Shown piece after piece: positions 11,962-20,531 of a DNA stretch of 64,000 nt (positions are counted from its first letter, which is position 1; every line of letters starts with the position of its first letter). The DNA is from an uncultured Opitutia bacterium. GTDB taxonomy: Bacteria; Verrucomicrobiota; Verrucomicrobiia; Opitutales; Puniceicoccaceae. The stretch spans positions 1 to 64,000 of the forward strand of contig CAJXLM010000008.1 of NCBI GenBank assembly GCA_913056175.1, read 5' to 3'. The position numbers and the translations under genes were made by a program. Below the pieces are notes generated by a model, which saw nothing but the letters and a program-made list of their open reading frames with translations, did no database searches and was not told the DNA's origin.

Positions 11962-12046
11962 GGAGGTAGAATTCAAACAGTCAAGCTCTCAAAAGAGTGG
12001 AAACTTACACTTGTCTGATCGGAAACTTTCGCCTTCGCTCTTCGGC
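11962..12046. promoter_or_regulatory. Divergent promoter region, deoR / dehydrogenase
   Basis: About 85 bp separate the regulator from the divergent dehydrogenase gene and must hold both promoters. It contains an AT-richer patch and a small inverted repeat (ctct-caaa-agag at about 11984-11995) that could be a DeoR operator. A TTGACT resembling a -35 box occurs on the minus strand at about 11979-11984. No convincing -10 elements were identified. Confidence 0.35.
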
Positions 12047-12811
12047 ATGGAACAGGAAACGGTACTTATTACGGGCGCGGGTTCGGGCATCGGAAAAGCG
12101 ACCGCGCGGGCCTTCGCCCCTCGGGTGGGGGGTCTGGTGCTGGCCGATCTCGACGAGGGGGCCGCGGCTGAGCTGGCCGCCGAGCTCGGGTCGACCGCGA
12201 TCGCCATGGATATCGACGTGACCGACCGGGACTCGGTGGAGCGCGTCTTCCGGCGAGCGGAGGAAGAGCTTGGGCCCGTCTCGGTGGTCCACGCCAACGC
12301 CGGGGTTTCCAGCATGAAACGGGCCATCGACCTGACGGAGGCGGACTGGGAGTACAACCACGCGGTGAACGCCAAGGGAGTCTTCTTCACCAATCAGGTG
12401 GCTGTGCGCCACTTCCTTGCCTACGGGCTGTCCGGGCGGATCGTGAACACGGCCTCCCTTGCGGCGAAGGTGGGTGCCCCCTTCCTCGGGCACTACGCGG
12501 CGAGCAAGTTCGCGGTGCTTGGCTGGACCCAGTCGTTGGCTCTCGAGGTGGCGGGGCAGGGAATCCGGGTGAACGCGGTCTGCCCCGGCTATGTGAAGAC
12601 CTCGATGCAGGACCGGGAGGTGGAGTGGGAGGCCCGGCTGCGCGGAGTGCAGTCCGAGCAAGTGCGCCAGGAGTACATCGACCAGACCCCCCTCGGCCGG
12701 CTGTGCACTCCCGAGGACGTTGCCGAGGTCGTCCTCTTCCTCGCCTCTGGTGCCTCCGCCTTCATGACGGGCCAAGCCCTCAATGTGACCGGCGGGATCT
12801 ACAAAGGTTGA
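12047..12811 (+). CDS. SDR-family NAD(P)-dependent oxidoreductase (polyol dehydrogenase-like)
   Basis: A 254-residue classical short-chain dehydrogenase. It has the cofactor motif TGAGSGIGKATA, an acidic residue after strand 2 (LVLADLDEG) favouring NAD+, HANAGV in place of NNAG, the catalytic Ser in NTASLAAKVG and the YAASK motif. The C-terminus MTGQALNVTGG is typical of sugar-alcohol and 3-oxoacyl reductases. ATG at 12047 gives MEQETVLITGAG, the usual spacing before the Rossmann motif. It is divergent from the deoR-kinase-importer operon and would fit oxidation of an imported polyol before phosphorylation; that pathway order is inference. Confidence 0.9.
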   Translation: MEQETVLITGAGSGIGKATARAFAPRVGGLVLADLDEGAAAELAAELGSTAIAMDIDVTDRDSVERVFRRAEEELGPVSVVHANAGVSSMKRAIDLTEADWEYNHAVNAKGVFFTNQVAVRHFLAYGLSGRIVNTASLAAKVGAPFLGHYAASKFAVLGWTQSLALEVAGQGIRVNAVCPGYVKTSMQDREVEWEARLRGVQSEQVRQEYIDQTPLGRLCTPEDVAEVVLFLASGASAFMTGQALNVTGGIYKG

Positions 12812-12926
12812 GGAGGGCTCGCCCTCACGGCGTCCAGGAGACGCGTGGAGCTCGCGGACGCCGCCGGGGGGATCCGGAGATCACTTTGGGGTGGACAGGG
12901 GATCGATCCGTGGGGAGCGTGCGGAC

Positions 12927-13730
12927 GTGGCCAATTTTATCATTATAGAAAGCCCCGGTCCTCTCCTCCTCAGTTTTCCCCATGTCGGGACGGCCTTGCC
13001 CCGCGAGGTGGAGGCGACGCTGACGGCAGCCGGCCGTGCCCGGCACGATACGGACTGGCACTTGGAGCGTTTGTATGACTTTGTGTGGGACTTGGGCGTC
13101 GGACAGTTGCGGGCTGTCTGGTCGCGTTACCTGATCGACCTGAACCGGGCTCCGGACGACCGGGAGCTCTATCCCGGGATGGTGAGCACGGGTCTCGTAC
13201 CGACCGTGGATTTCCGCGGTCAGCGAATCGTGCCGGTAGGGGAGGAGCCCGGGGAGGAGGAGCGTCAGCGCCGCCGGGCGCTTTACTGGGAGCCCTACCA
13301 CCGGGCACTCCGCGACTGGATTCGTGTCCGGCGTGAGGAGTGGGGGCGGGTGGTGGTCATGGAGTGTCACTCCATCGCGCCGGAGTTACCGAGGCTCTTT
13401 GCGGGTCGTCTTCCGGACTTCAGCCTCGGGACCTACGATGGGCGGAGCTGCGCTCCCGAGCTGCGGGATCGGCTCGCGAAGGTGCTGGCCTCCTCCGGTC
13501 GCAGCCATGAGGTCGACGGGCATTTCCAGGGCGGCTACCTCACCCAGCACTACGGGGCACCCGGCGATGGCGTGCACGTGTTCCAGCTCGAGCAGGCCCT
13601 GAGCACCTACGCGGATGAGGAATGGCCCTATGCGTATCGACCGGAAAAGGCGGAGCAGGTGCGCCCGCTTCTGCGGGAACTGGTGAGCGTTGCCTCGGAA
13701 TGGGCCAGGGGGGGGCTCGCTAGGCGCTGA
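12927..13730 (+). CDS. N-formylglutamate amidohydrolase-like protein
   Basis: About 267 residues of the N-formylglutamate amidohydrolase (HutG/FGase) family, which releases glutamate and formate from N-formylglutamate in one histidine-degradation route. Visible landmarks are LLSFPHVGTALP, the metal/substrate region RHDTDWHLERLYD, SRYLIDLNR, VVMECHSIAP and HFQGGYLTQHYG. I preferred the GTG at 12927 because it leaves about 17 residues before FPHVG as in relatives; an in-frame GTG at 12891 is the alternative. No hutH/U/I genes are nearby. Instead it sits beside a peptide importer and an N-acylamino-acid racemase-like gene, so its true substrate may be another N-acyl or N-formyl amino acid. Its 3' end overlaps the convergent regulator gene by 11 bp. 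Confidence 0.85.
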   Translation: MANFIIIESPGPLLLSFPHVGTALPREVEATLTAAGRARHDTDWHLERLYDFVWDLGVGQLRAVWSRYLIDLNRAPDDRELYPGMVSTGLVPTVDFRGQRIVPVGEEPGEEERQRRRALYWEPYHRALRDWIRVRREEWGRVVVMECHSIAPELPRLFAGRLPDFSLGTYDGRSCAPELRDRLAKVLASSGRSHEVDGHFQGGYLTQHYGAPGDGVHVFQLEQALSTYADEEWPYAYRPEKAEQVRPLLRELVSVASEWARGGLARR

Positions 13731-14577
13731 TCCCGGTGCCGGGGTCGGCGGTCTCCGGTGCGGGGGCAGGCGGGCGGACACCGGCCTTCTGGCGGGCGAG
13801 GGGGCTGTCCGCGGCGAGGAAGTGCGGCTCAATCCGGGCCTCGCACTCGAGCATGAACTCCTCCGCGTGCATCATGTGCTCGCGCATGATGGCGCGCGCC
13901 GAGGTCGGGTCATCGCGCCGGAAGGCAGCGGCGAGATCCTGGTGATAGGAGGAGGCCCGCTTGCGCAGGTCCTCGTGGGGGTGTTCGTAGATGCGGCGGC
14001 AGACGGCGAGGTTCTTGAGCAGGGAATTGATGAACCGGCATTGCATCCCGAGCAGTTCGTTCGGGCAGGCCTCGGCGAGGATGTCGTGAAAGTCGAGTTC
14101 CGAGAGTCGCTGGGCGTGGTCGACCGGAGTGGCCATGGGCTCGCAGGAGCAGAAGCACATCTCGGCCTCGAGGCGATCGAGGTCCTCCGTGGAGAGTCGG
14201 CCGCAGACGGCCGCGGCCAGTTCCGGCTCGAGCACTTTGCGCATCGCGTAGATGTCCCGGAGGGAAAGGTCCCGGGCGTAGAAGTGGTTCCCGAGCAGTT
14301 CGAGGGTGCGCTCCGTGGGCACCCGGGTGACCGAGGCCCCACCCCCGGGACCCGTGCGCACGCGGATGAGCCCTTGAATCTCAAGGGCCTTGAGGGCTTC
14401 GCGGATGGTCCCCTTGCTGACCCCGAACAGCTCGATCAACTGGGCTTCGGGGGGCAATTTTTCGCCCGGGGCGACGTTCTGCTCCGTGATCCAGAGCCGG
14501 ATTGACTCCGCGACGCGGTCCGAACGCTTCTGCTTGCGGGGCTTGTGGTCGTGGGTGAGGGCGAAGGTAGGGTTCAT
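13720..14577 (-). CDS. GntR-family transcriptional regulator (FadR/FCD subfamily)
   Basis: A 285-residue regulator. The N-terminal winged helix (about residues 20-85) contains SIRLWITEQNVAPGEKLPPE and GVSKGTIREALKALEIQGLI. The all-helical FCD ligand domain spans about 100-245, with the metal-binding-type pattern DFHDILAEAC...H...H near ARAIMREHMMHAE. The tail is proline-rich. FCD regulators usually sense carboxylic acids or amino-acid derivatives and repress adjacent transport/catabolic genes, here the dipeptide importer transcribed in the same direction upstream of it. A shared 20-bp AT-rich element at the amidohydrolase start and in the importer/racemase intergenic region is a candidate operator. 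Confidence 0.9.
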   Translation of the reverse strand: MNPTFALTHDHKPRKQKRSDRVAESIRLWITEQNVAPGEKLPPEAQLIELFGVSKGTIREALKALEIQGLIRVRTGPGGGASVTRVPTERTLELLGNHFYARDLSLRDIYAMRKVLEPELAAAVCGRLSTEDLDRLEAEMCFCSCEPMATPVDHAQRLSELDFHDILAEACPNELLGMQCRFINSLLKNLAVCRRIYEHPHEDLRKRASSYHQDLAAAFRRDDPTSARAIMREHMMHAEEFMLECEARIEPHFLAADSPLARQKAGVRPPAPAPETADPGTGISA

Positions 14578-14656
14578 CGGCGCAGGCGTCTCGGTTGAAA
14601 AACGAATTCCTGAGGATAAATTCCCCCTTCACCCTTGGCAAGGTGGAAACCTCCTT

Positions 14657-15649
14657 TCACGGAGAGCCCGGAGCCAGCGGGAAATGGCAGGCCGTGGTGT
14701 GGCCCGCCGACCCCTCGTGAAGGGTCGGATCCTCCTGGCCGCAAACCTCCCCGGCCCGTGGGCATCGCGTGCGGAACCGGCAGCCCGCCGGGATCCGGGT
14801 GGGATCGGGAATTTCCCCTGCGAGCGTGGCGAGGGCATCCTTCCGGTGGAGGTCGGGAATGGCGTCGACGAGAGCCCGCGTGTACGGGTGCCGCGGACGG
14901 CGGAAGAGCTCGGCGGCCGGGGCGTTTTCCACGATCCGGCCGAGGTACATGACGGCGACCCGTTCGCAGAGGTACTCGACAACGGCGAGATCGTGGGAAA
15001 TCAACAGGTAGGAAAGCCCCAGCTCGCCTTGCAACTCCTCGAGGAGCCGTAGGATCTGGGCCTGGATGGAGACATCGAGCGCGGAGACCGGCTCGTCGAG
15101 AACGAGCAGCCTCGGTTCGAGGGCGAGGGCCCGGGCAATCCCGATGCGCTGCCGCTGTCCACCCGAGAATTGGTGGGGATAGCGTTGCCGCTGGCGAGGG
15201 TCGAGCCCTACCCGCTCCATCAGCTCGACGATCCGTTCCTCGCGGGCGCGGGGCTCGCGGTACTGGGGGAGGCGAGAGAGGGGAAGGCCGAGAATCCGGG
15301 CGACCGGCTGGCGCGGATTCAGGGAGGAGTAGGGGTCCTGGAAGACCATCTGCACTTCCGAGCGCAACCAGCGCAGCCCCTCGCGGTCGAGAGTCCCCAA
15401 TTCCCGGCCGCGGTAGTGGATGGTGCCGCTCGTGGGGGCGAGCAAACGGAGGAGAAGCTTGCCGGTGGTCGATTTTCCGCAACCGGACTCCCCGACCAAC
15501 CCGAGGGTCTCCCCCTCCTCGAGACGCAGGGAAACACCGTCGACCGCGGTGAGTTCCCGGCGCGGCTTGCTTCCCAGCCATCCACCCCCGACCGGAAAGG
15601 TCCGGCGGAGGTTTTCAACCGTGAGCAGTGGTGGGCGTGGAGGATTCAC
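14657..15649 (-). CDS. oppF: Oligopeptide ABC importer ATPase (OppF/DppF type)
   Basis: One of two ATPases of the peptide importer, 330 residues. It shows Walker A GESGCGKST, Q-loop MVFQDPYSSLNPR, signature FSGGQRQRIGIARAL, Walker B LLVLDEPVSALDVS and the switch His in LLISHDLAVVEYL. The C-terminal oligopeptide-transporter extension carries the CRFRTRCPRAGEVC cysteine cluster that in relatives holds an iron-sulfur cluster. Its ATG overlaps the stop of the OppD-type gene by 4 bp. The order in this operon (transcribed leftward) is binding protein, OppB, OppC, OppD, OppF. Confidence 0.95.
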   Translation of the reverse strand: MNPPRPPLLTVENLRRTFPVGGGWLGSKPRRELTAVDGVSLRLEEGETLGLVGESGCGKSTTGKLLLRLLAPTSGTIHYRGRELGTLDREGLRWLRSEVQMVFQDPYSSLNPRQPVARILGLPLSRLPQYREPRAREERIVELMERVGLDPRQRQRYPHQFSGGQRQRIGIARALALEPRLLVLDEPVSALDVSIQAQILRLLEELQGELGLSYLLISHDLAVVEYLCERVAVMYLGRIVENAPAAELFRRPRHPYTRALVDAIPDLHRKDALATLAGEIPDPTRIPAGCRFRTRCPRAGEVCGQEDPTLHEGSAGHTTACHFPLAPGSP

Positions 15650-16671
15650 GGGCGGAGGGGTGGGCTGCCCGCGCGGAAGCAGCGGACCGCGTGGTCGGCG
15701 GAGACCGGGTGGGCCGCGGGAAGGTCGGCCCAGCAGTCGTCCCCGGCTTCGCCGCAGCGGTTGGCGTAGGGGCAGCCGGGGAGGGGATGGGCGAGATTGG
15801 GGGGAAGGCCCGGAATCGGAGCGAGTTTCCTCTCCCCGGTCGGATCGGGCCGGGCGCCGAGGAGGTCGCGGGTGTAGGGGTGGGCAGGCGCGCGGAAGAG
15901 TGCGTCGGCCGGCGCCCGCTCGAGGAGGTGGCCCGCGTAGAGCACCATCACCTCGTCGGCGACTTGGCGGACCACCCCGAAGTCGTGGGTGATGAGGAGG
16001 AGCGCGAGCCGGTACTCCTCGCGCAGTTCCCGGAGGAGGCGGAGGATCTGGGCCTGGACGGTCACGTCGAGAGCGGTGGTGGGTTCATCCGCGAGGAGGA
16101 GGGAGGGCCCGCAGAGCAGCGCCATGGCGATCATGACCCGCTGGCGGAGACCGCCGGAGAGCTGGAAGGGAAAGGCGTCGAGCCGGGTGGCGGGTTCCGG
16201 AATGTGGACCCGCGCGAGCATTGCCACGGCCCTCTCCCGCGCGGCCCGTGGCGAGACCTTCTCGTGCTGGCGAAGCACCTCCATCATCTGGTCCCCGACC
16301 GTGAAGGCGGGATCGAGGGAGGTCATCGGGTCCTGGAAGATCATGGCGATCTCGCTTCCGCGGAGCCGATTGAGCGCGCCCCGGGAGAGCGCACGCAGGT
16401 CCCTGCCGCGGTAGAGGATACGCCCCGCGGTGATGCGTCCCGGCGGATCCGGGAGCAAGCCGAGGAGGGAGAGGGCGGTGACCGACTTGCCGCTGCCGGA
16501 CTCGCCGACCAGCGCGAGGACTTCGCCTTCGTGGAGGGAGAAGGAGAGGTCGTGCACCGCGATCGCCCGACCGGCGGGGGTGCGGAATTCGCAGCGGAGG
16601 CCCTCCACGGCGAGGAGAGGTGTCCCCCTTTCCCCGGAGCGGGAGGGGCCGGGGCCAGCGTTCCCGTTCAT
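15646..16671 (-). CDS. oppD: Oligopeptide ABC importer ATPase (OppD/DppD type)
   Basis: A 341-residue partner ATPase. Motifs: Walker A GESGSGKSV, MIFQDPMTSLDPAFTVG, signature LSGGLRQRVMIAMAL, Walker B LLADEPTTALDVT, switch LITHDFGVV and a C-terminal cysteine cluster GCPYANRCGEAGDDC. The ATG at 16671 forms an ATGA overlap with the stop of the OppC-type permease. About 22 residues precede the nucleotide-binding domain. It acts at the cytoplasmic face of the permease pair. Confidence 0.95.
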   Translation of the reverse strand: MNGNAGPGPSRSGERGTPLLAVEGLRCEFRTPAGRAIAVHDLSFSLHEGEVLALVGESGSGKSVTALSLLGLLPDPPGRITAGRILYRGRDLRALSRGALNRLRGSEIAMIFQDPMTSLDPAFTVGDQMMEVLRQHEKVSPRAARERAVAMLARVHIPEPATRLDAFPFQLSGGLRQRVMIAMALLCGPSLLLADEPTTALDVTVQAQILRLLRELREEYRLALLLITHDFGVVRQVADEVMVLYAGHLLERAPADALFRAPAHPYTRDLLGARPDPTGERKLAPIPGLPPNLAHPLPGCPYANRCGEAGDDCWADLPAAHPVSADHAVRCFRAGSPPLRP

Positions 16672-17636
16672 ACGCGGAGCTTCGGGTCGAGTGCGTCCCG
16701 CAGGCCATCGCCAAGCAGGTTGAAGCTGAGGGCGACCAGCAGAAGGAGAACGCCCGGAACCATGGACACATGCGGGGCCAGCGCGAGCACGCTCCGGCCG
16801 TCGGAGGTCATCACGCCCCAGTCGGCGGTGGGCGGCTGTACCCCGAGGCCGAGGAAGGAGAGTCCTGCCGCGAAGACGACCTGCAGGCCGAGGGAGAGGG
16901 TCGCGTAGACAATCATGGGGGCGGTGACATTGGGCAGGATCTCGCGGAGGAGAATGCTGGCGTCTCCGGCTCCGGAGGACCGTGCCGCCGCTACGAAGTC
17001 CTCCTCGGCCACGGTGAGGGTGGAAGTGTAGACCACCCGGGTCATGTAGGGCAGGAGGACGATGAAGATGGAGATCATGACGTTGGTCATGCCCGGCCCG
17101 AGAATCCCGGCGATGGCGATGGCGAGAAGGACGGCCGGAAACGCGTAGAGGATGTCGAGCAGCCGCATGACCAGCTCCCCGATGCCCCGGCGGTAGTAGC
17201 CGGCCACCATGCCGAGGAGGAGGCTGACAACCGTGGCAGCGGCCACCGGGATGAACGCCATGGGCAGGGCCACCCGCCCGCCCCAGAGCAGGCGGGTCAG
17301 CATGTCCCGGCCCTGCTGGTCGAGACCGAGCAGGTGCCCGGGGGTGCCGATGCCGCCAAGGCGAAGGACGGGGTTCGCCTCGTTCGGACCGTACGGGGAG
17401 ATCCAGGGGGCGACCAGGCTGGCGAGGGCCACGAGGAGGAGAAAGATTCCGGAGGCGAGCGCCCAACGGTCGCGCCGGAGCGCCTTCCCGAACAGGCGGA
17501 GCGCGGATTCCGGCCGCTGGCCCCGGGCGGCTTCCCCGGCCTCCCAGACCCGGCGTGCCTCGGCACCAGTGGGTTGGGAAGACGGCTTCGTGGAAGAGGG
17601 GGAAGGAGCGGGCACGGGAAGGATCGAGGGTTTCAA
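16668..17636 (-). CDS. oppC: Dipeptide/oligopeptide ABC permease (OppC/DppC type)
   Basis: A permease of about 322 residues with an N-terminal cytoplasmic part, a first membrane span near ALASGIFLLLVALASLVAP, the DppC-type hallmark GLDQQGRDMLTRLLWGGRVA, and the EAA-like loop EDFVAAARSSGAGDASILLR. No ATG fits. The TTG at 17636 overlaps the oppB stop as TTGA, so translation is probably coupled and started at TTG. A similar TTGA junction occurs at thiL later in the window. Confidence 0.9.
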   Translation of the reverse strand: MKPSILPVPAPSPSSTKPSSQPTGAEARRVWEAGEAARGQRPESALRLFGKALRRDRWALASGIFLLLVALASLVAPWISPYGPNEANPVLRLGGIGTPGHLLGLDQQGRDMLTRLLWGGRVALPMAFIPVAAATVVSLLLGMVAGYYRRGIGELVMRLLDILYAFPAVLLAIAIAGILGPGMTNVMISIFIVLLPYMTRVVYTSTLTVAEEDFVAAARSSGAGDASILLREILPNVTAPMIVYATLSLGLQVVFAAGLSFLGLGVQPPTADWGVMTSDGRSVLALAPHVSMVPGVLLLLVALSFNLLGDGLRDALDPKLRV

Positions 17637-18583
17637 CCAGCGCGCAGCCGCGGGTTGAGATAAGCGACCGCGAGGTCGGCGAGGAGGTTGAGAACGACGA
17701 AGAACAGGGCGATGAAGAGCATGGCGGCCTGCACGACCGGGATGTCCTTGGCGAGGACGGCCTGGTAGAGTTGTTGACCGATTCCCGGCCAGGAGAAGAT
17801 CACCTCGACGAAGACCGTGCCCCCGAGGAGAAAGCCGGCTTGCAGCCCGGTGATGGAGATCACCGGGGGCAGGGCGTTGCGGAGGGTGTGGCGAAGGATG
17901 ACCCGGTGGGAGGGTAGACCGCGCGCGCGCAGGGCGACGACGAAATCGCTGCGGACGACCTCCAGCACGGAGGAGCGGGTCAGCCGGGTGATCACCGCCA
18001 TGGGAATGGCGGAAGTGGCCAGAGCTGGCAGGAACAGGTGGTGGAGAAGCTCGAGGCGGCCTCCGTCTCCCCGCAGCGACTGCATGCCGCTCGTGGGGAA
18101 CCAGCCGAGCTCGAGGGAGAAGAAGTAGATGAGCAGGAGGGCGAGCCAGAAGGGGGGCGCCGCGGATCCGAACACGGCGAGAAAGGTGCCCAGCCGGTCC
18201 ACCCACGAGTACTGGCGGACGGCGGAGAGGATGCCGATCGGCAGACCCACCGCGAGGGCGAGGAGGAGGGCCGCTCCGGCGAGGAGGAGGGTATTGAGGA
18301 ACTTCGGCACGACCACGGACGCCACCGGGACCTGCAGGGCGATGGATCGCCCCATGTCTCCTTGGAGGAATCCCCCCAACCAGGAGAAGTACTGCCGGTA
18401 GAGTGGTTGGTCGAGGCCGAGCTCGGCCCGGATCTCCGCGATCTTATCGGCGGTGGCCCGTGGCCCGAGGAGAGTGGCAGCGACGTCCCCGGGTACCAGC
18501 TGCAGAAAGAGGAAAAGGACCACCGACACCCCGAAGAGGATCGGGACGATCGCGAGGATGCGCAGGAGTGCGTAGCGGGCCAT
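17633..18583 (-). CDS. oppB: Dipeptide/oligopeptide ABC permease (OppB/DppB type)
   Basis: A 316-residue inner-membrane permease. The first membrane helix (ILFGVSVVLFLFLQLVPGD) ends with the family's LVPGD motif. RAELGLDQPLYRQYFSWLGG follows, and the ATPase-docking loop is DFVVALRARGLPSHRVILRH. The C-terminal region FVEVIFSWPGIGQQLYQAV is characteristic of OppB/DppB. It lies 111 bp downstream of the binding-protein gene, with a strong stem-loop between them. Confidence 0.95.
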   Translation of the reverse strand: MARYALLRILAIVPILFGVSVVLFLFLQLVPGDVAATLLGPRATADKIAEIRAELGLDQPLYRQYFSWLGGFLQGDMGRSIALQVPVASVVVPKFLNTLLLAGAALLLALAVGLPIGILSAVRQYSWVDRLGTFLAVFGSAAPPFWLALLLIYFFSLELGWFPTSGMQSLRGDGGRLELLHHLFLPALATSAIPMAVITRLTRSSVLEVVRSDFVVALRARGLPSHRVILRHTLRNALPPVISITGLQAGFLLGGTVFVEVIFSWPGIGQQLYQAVLAKDIPVVQAAMLFIALFFVVLNLLADLAVAYLNPRLRAG

Positions 18584-18633
18584 CGGGTCCGGGAGGGCTG
18601 CGGGGAGGGAACTTCGGGAGCTTTCAGAAAGAA

Positions 18634-18670
18634 CCGGGGACGGCGGGCGGACAAGCCCGGCCGTCCCCGG
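18634..18670 (-). promoter_or_regulatory. Intercistronic stem-loop after the peptide-binding-protein gene
   Basis: An 11-bp stem (18634-18644 with 18660-18670), continued inward by a 4-bp stem across a one-base bulge, lies just beyond the binding-protein stop. The minus strand then reads a T-rich but interrupted tract, so it could be a partial terminator or RNA-stabilising hairpin. The sugar importer operon has a comparable hairpin in the same position. Confidence 0.7.
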
Positions 18671-18694
18671 CAGACGCGAGCGGGACGATCCCGC

Positions 18695-20335
18695 TCAGCG
18701 CAGTTCAATCGTACGGTAGTCCCGCCAGTTCTGGGGGGCGGCCACATAGCCCTCCACATTGGGCCCGAGGAGGACGGGAGTCTTTCCGTGGACGATGGGG
18801 AGGAGGGCGGCGTCCTCCATCATGACGCGGTTGGCCTCGGCATAGAGAGATTCGCGTTCGGCGTCGTCGATCTCCACGAGGGCCCCATCGAGAAGTGCAT
18901 CGACCTCCTCGCTCTGGTACCAGCCGACATTGGTGCCTTCGGGAGGATGCCACTTGGAGTGACCGACGACCTCGACCCAGAGGGGAGTGGTCATGCCCCA
19001 GGACATCCAGGAGGCGGATTGGCCCTGCTGCAGACCCTTCCACCAGAAGGACAGGTAGGTCTGCCATTCGTAGGCCTCCAGCTCCACGTTGAAGCCCACC
19101 TCGTTGAGGTTGCGCTGGATCCACTCGGAAATCGCGATGGGGGCCATATTCCCGGAGCCGCCGGTTGGGATCAGCCATGTCATGGTCGGGCCGCCGTCCG
19201 GGCAGGATGAGGCGGCGAGCAGCTCCTGGGCCCGGATGGGATCGTAGGCATTCTTCCGGAAGTCCGCATCGAACGAAGGACTGCCCGGCACGATCATGCC
19301 GTAGGCGGGTACCGCGGCCCCCTTGAGGAGATTCTCGGCGATGCCCTGCCGGTCAATCGCGTGGGAGATCGCCTGCCGATACTTCGGATCGTCGAGGCAG
19401 GGCTCCCGCAGGTTGAGAGCGAAGTAGATCACATGCGGGGAGGCGGCCTGCTCGACCTGGAACCCGCGGCGCTCCATCGCGTCCAGCCAGTCGGGCGGGG
19501 GACTCCAGATGAGGTCCACCTCTCCCGCCTGCAGCGCGGCGACCCGGGCCGCCGGATCGGTCATCGGGCGAAAAATGAGCCGCTCGATTCGCGGGCCGGT
19601 GTAGCGGGGATCGTCGAGCTGGTCGCCCCAGTAGTCGTCGAACCGCTCGAGGACGATCTTCTCGCCGCGCACCCGCTCAACGAAACGGAAGGGGCCGGTG
19701 CCCACCGGGTGCTCGCCGATCTCTTCGTTGCCCCACTTTTCCCAGTTGGCGGGACTCATCAGGCTGGTGTTCCCGCAACCGCCGTCGACCATCTTGCCGA
19801 TGAACTCGCCGAAGGGTCGGTTCAAGTGGAAGCGGATGGTGCTCTCGTCGACGACTTCCAGGCTTTCGAGAGCCTGCCAGGAAAAGGCGGTGCAGGCGGC
19901 GGCCTTCGCGGAGTACTGCTCGGCCTCGGGATTCCACATGCGTTCGATGTTCCACCGGACGGCTTCCGCATCCAGTTCCGTGCCGTCGTGGAATTTCACG
20001 CCTTCCCGGAGGTGGAAGGTGTAGGTGAGACCATCGTCCGAGATTTCCCATGATTCGGCCAGGCCGGGAATGATCGGGGGCTGGTCGACGCCTTCGGCCG
20101 TGAGATCCTCCATCACGAGAGTGTCGAACATATTGCGGTTCACCTTCCAGGTGATCCAGCCGCCGGCAGCCTGGTTGTCGAGGAAGTCGGCTTCGGCGTC
20201 CATGGCGACAATCAGGGTGCCGCCGTTCTCCTCCGCTGCGAGTGCAGGGGTGGCCCCCACCCCTGCGAAGAGGAAGAGGGCGACCGCCGCCGCAAGCGGG
20301 GAGCGGGTCCGTGGATGATTTGGGTTCTTGCTCAT
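18695..20335 (-). CDS. Peptide ABC transporter substrate-binding protein (family 5)
   Basis: Periplasmic receptor of the peptide importer, 546 residues. The signal peptide spans about 1-34 (hydrophobic core AAAVALFLFAGVGA, cleavage near ALA-AEE). Family 5 landmarks include LAESWEISDDGLTYTFHLRE, GVKFHDGTELDAEAVRWNIE, HPVGTGPFRF and AISHAIDRQGIAENL. The ATG at 20335 was chosen because it directly precedes the signal peptide; the frame stays open to 20416 without family similarity. It is divergent from the racemase-like gene across a region of about 195 bp. Ligand class is peptide or peptide-like; specificity is not visible. Confidence 0.93.
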   Translation of the reverse strand: MSKNPNHPRTRSPLAAAVALFLFAGVGATPALAAEENGGTLIVAMDAEADFLDNQAAGGWITWKVNRNMFDTLVMEDLTAEGVDQPPIIPGLAESWEISDDGLTYTFHLREGVKFHDGTELDAEAVRWNIERMWNPEAEQYSAKAAACTAFSWQALESLEVVDESTIRFHLNRPFGEFIGKMVDGGCGNTSLMSPANWEKWGNEEIGEHPVGTGPFRFVERVRGEKIVLERFDDYWGDQLDDPRYTGPRIERLIFRPMTDPAARVAALQAGEVDLIWSPPPDWLDAMERRGFQVEQAASPHVIYFALNLREPCLDDPKYRQAISHAIDRQGIAENLLKGAAVPAYGMIVPGSPSFDADFRKNAYDPIRAQELLAASSCPDGGPTMTWLIPTGGSGNMAPIAISEWIQRNLNEVGFNVELEAYEWQTYLSFWWKGLQQGQSASWMSWGMTTPLWVEVVGHSKWHPPEGTNVGWYQSEEVDALLDGALVEIDDAERESLYAEANRVMMEDAALLPIVHGKTPVLLGPNVEGYVAAPQNWRDYRTIELR

Positions 20336-20452
20336 GGGTATCGTGGGTTGGTTGTCCCGGGAGCCTGACGTTGGGTTGGGCTCCCGGGTCCTCGAAGGGA
20401 GGATAGGCGATGCCACTTTCGAGACTTGCCCCGCTCAACGAAGGCTGTCAAC

Positions 20453-20472
20453 GATTTATTATTATAGAAAGC
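20453..20472. promoter_or_regulatory. Candidate operator/promoter element shared with 12934-12953
   Basis: An AT-rich 20-mer in the divergent peptide-receptor/racemase intergenic region matches 17 of 20 positions with 12934-12953, which overlaps the first codons of the amidohydrolase gene. Read on the minus strand it contains TATAAT. Both sites border the gene set that the nearby GntR regulator probably controls. It could be an operator or simply a similar -10 region; the second copy lying inside the assumed coding start weakens the case. Confidence 0.35.
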
Positions 20473-20531
20473 AGCCAGACTCGATTTTATGGGCAAATTT
20501 TCCCGGAAAAAGGGGAGTAAGACAAAAAACT

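Noticed and set aside
12927-13730. Part of a histidine utilisation (hut) operon
   Set aside because: No hutH, hutU, hutI or HutC-type gene is adjacent; only the amidohydrolase family similarity supports it.
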